Assembly: GCF_000265205.3 (NCBI RefSeq)
Contig: NC_018000.1
Coordinates: 1,612,001-1,676,000 of the forward strand
Reading direction: 5' to 3'
Length of the DNA: 64,000 bases
Source: Sinorhizobium fredii USDA 257
Lineage (GTDB): Bacteria; Pseudomonadota; Alphaproteobacteria; Rhizobiales; Rhizobiaceae
Shown: positions 63,386 through 64,000 of the stretch, piece by piece
How positions within the stretch are numbered: position 1 is the first letter of the stretch
Layout of the letters: each line of letters begins with the position of its first letter
Made by a program: the position numbers and the translations under genes
The notes under the pieces: model-generated
Told to the model about the DNA's origin: nothing
The model's database searches: none
Seen by the model: only the letters and a program-made list of their open reading frames with translations

Positions 63386-63886
63386 TCAGTAGATCCCGAA
63401 CCAGGCCTCGACCGGTCCCTTCAGCAGCGGGACCTGGAAGCCGATCTCGAAAACGACGAAGAAGACGAGCGAGACGCCAAGCCCGGCCGGCAGGGCGATC
63501 CACCATTTGTAGCGGCCCTGGAAAAGCATCGTCGCGGCGATGTAGAGCGCCGTCCCGACATAGAGGCCGAGCCAGGCGGCGACCGCGCCGAAGGCAACGA
63601 GCGGCAGCAGGAAAGAGGCGACCACCTTGGCGCGCCCGGCATCGATGAAGACCTCTCCGGTGCGCCGGTGCTTGAGGAATGCCTGGGCGATATTGACAAG
63701 GCTGCCCAAGACGATGAGGAGGCCGATATAGAAGGGGAAATAGCCCGCATCCGGCCCCATCTCGGTCCAGCCGGCGCCGATATCGAGCGAGCCGTAGCAG
63801 ACGGCGACGCCGAAGGCGCCGGTCAGGGCCGCGACACCAAGCTCGACCGCGAAGCGGGAGACCCCATTCGCACTGTTCTCACTCAT
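63386..63886 (-). CDS. tctB: Tripartite tricarboxylate transporter, small subunit TctB (second system)
   Basis: A 166-residue protein with four hydrophobic segments (for example VAALTGAFGVAVCYGSLDIG and YFPFYIGLLIVLGSLVNIA), typical TctB size. It lies 33 bp before tctA and about 100 bp after the end of tctC. It shows little similarity to the TctB at 9669, as is usual for this subunit. Confidence 0.85.
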   Translation of the reverse strand: MSENSANGVSRFAVELGVAALTGAFGVAVCYGSLDIGAGWTEMGPDAGYFPFYIGLLIVLGSLVNIAQAFLKHRRTGEVFIDAGRAKVVASFLLPLVAFGAVAAWLGLYVGTALYIAATMLFQGRYKWWIALPAGLGVSLVFFVVFEIGFQVPLLKGPVEAWFGIY

Positions 63887-63906
63887 GATCGTAACCTTTC
63901 GAAACG

Positions 63907-63977
63907 CTGGCGGGCGCCTGAAGTGGGATAGCGAGCATGTCCGCCCCGCTTTCCGCTCAATATCGGGCGCCCGCCAG
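63907..63977 (-). other. Long-loop stem between tctC and tctB
   Basis: CTGGCGGGCGCC at 63907-63918 pairs perfectly with GGCGCCCGCCAG at 63966-63977, leaving a 47-base loop. It follows the tctC stop directly and may stabilise tctC mRNA or limit read-through to tctBA. Confidence 0.65.
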
Positions 63978-63986
63978 AGAATTGCC

Positions 63987-64000
63987 TCAGTTGGCGAGCC
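63987..64000 (-). CDS. tctC: TctC, extreme C-terminus only (cut by window edge)
   Basis: The last codons before the window edge read ...Leu-Ala-Asn-stop on the minus strand, in the position expected for the binding protein of the second TTT system. Only 14 bases are inside the window, so the call rests on operon order alone. Confidence 0.4.

Overview
The window reads as part of a large secondary replicon of a Sinorhizobium/Ensifer-type alphaproteobacterium. The evidence is uniformly high GC, dense ABC and TTT (tripartite tricarboxylate transporter) uptake systems, rhizobial palindromic mosaic repeats (RIME-like), the rhizobial glnII/gstI pair, and a gene order (inositol transporter, tctDE/tctCBA, glnII, valine/propionate genes, bhbA, phn) that I recall from S. 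meliloti pSymB. No rRNA, tRNA, CRISPR array, prophage or IS element was recognised.

Layout. 0-5 kb: inositol uptake and catabolism (iolI-like isomerase, ibpA-iatA-iatP) with two GGAA-N6-TTCC operators of the IolR type. 5-11.8 kb: two-component system tctDE, a divergent PgtC-like periplasmic binding protein, and tctCBA preceded by a tandem 11-bp response-regulator box. 11.9-16.7 kb: a small ORF, a 1204-residue FecR-TPR-beta-barrel protein, and an LHPP-like HAD phosphatase. 16.7-18.5 kb: glutamine synthetase II with a sigma-54 promoter and terminator, divergent from its translational inhibitor gstI. 18.5-24.8 kb: a CUT1 sugar ABC transporter followed by a SUMF1-fold protein and a ScyD-like propeller. 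25-33 kb: an orphan glycosyltransferase, a GntR regulator divergent from a mannitol-dehydrogenase-family oxidoreductase, and a CUT2 sugar ABC transporter with two fused permease domains. 33.5-35.2 kb: Tat-exported alpha-carbonic anhydrase and an SDR.

35.5-46.7 kb is a coherent metabolic block. Isobutyryl-CoA dehydrogenase, 3-hydroxyisobutyryl-CoA hydrolase and 3-hydroxyisobutyrate dehydrogenase (distal valine degradation) sit beside a PccR-type short-chain-acyl-CoA regulator, propionyl-CoA carboxylase (pccB, a small membrane protein, pccA) and methylmalonyl-CoA mutase, so valine- and propionate-derived carbon flows to succinyl-CoA. 46.9-52.9 kb looks like an accessory insertion between mutase and phn genes: a citryl-CoA-lyase-like protein, a phenylacetate-CoA-ligase-like enzyme, a VOC protein and a GST in one direction; a selenium-binding/methanethiol-oxidase-family protein with a polytopic membrane partner in the other; and a DUF1905 protein. 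52.9-58.9 kb is a C-P lyase operon (phnF, phnGHIJKL and a hexapeptide transferase) with a clear inverted-repeat operator; phnM and phnN are not in the window. 59.1-64 kb is a leftward operon of a second TTT transporter (tctC truncated by the window edge, tctB, tctA), a TIM-barrel sugar isomerase and a fused DhaK-DhaL kinase: probably an uncharacterised route for a small ketose or sugar acid.

Best candidates for something undescribed: the FecR-TPR-barrel protein, the accessory cassette at 46.9-50.4 kb, the membrane-protein/methanethiol-oxidase pair, and the kinase/isomerase/TTT operon. All functional calls rest on reading motifs and on family knowledge; no database search was run.
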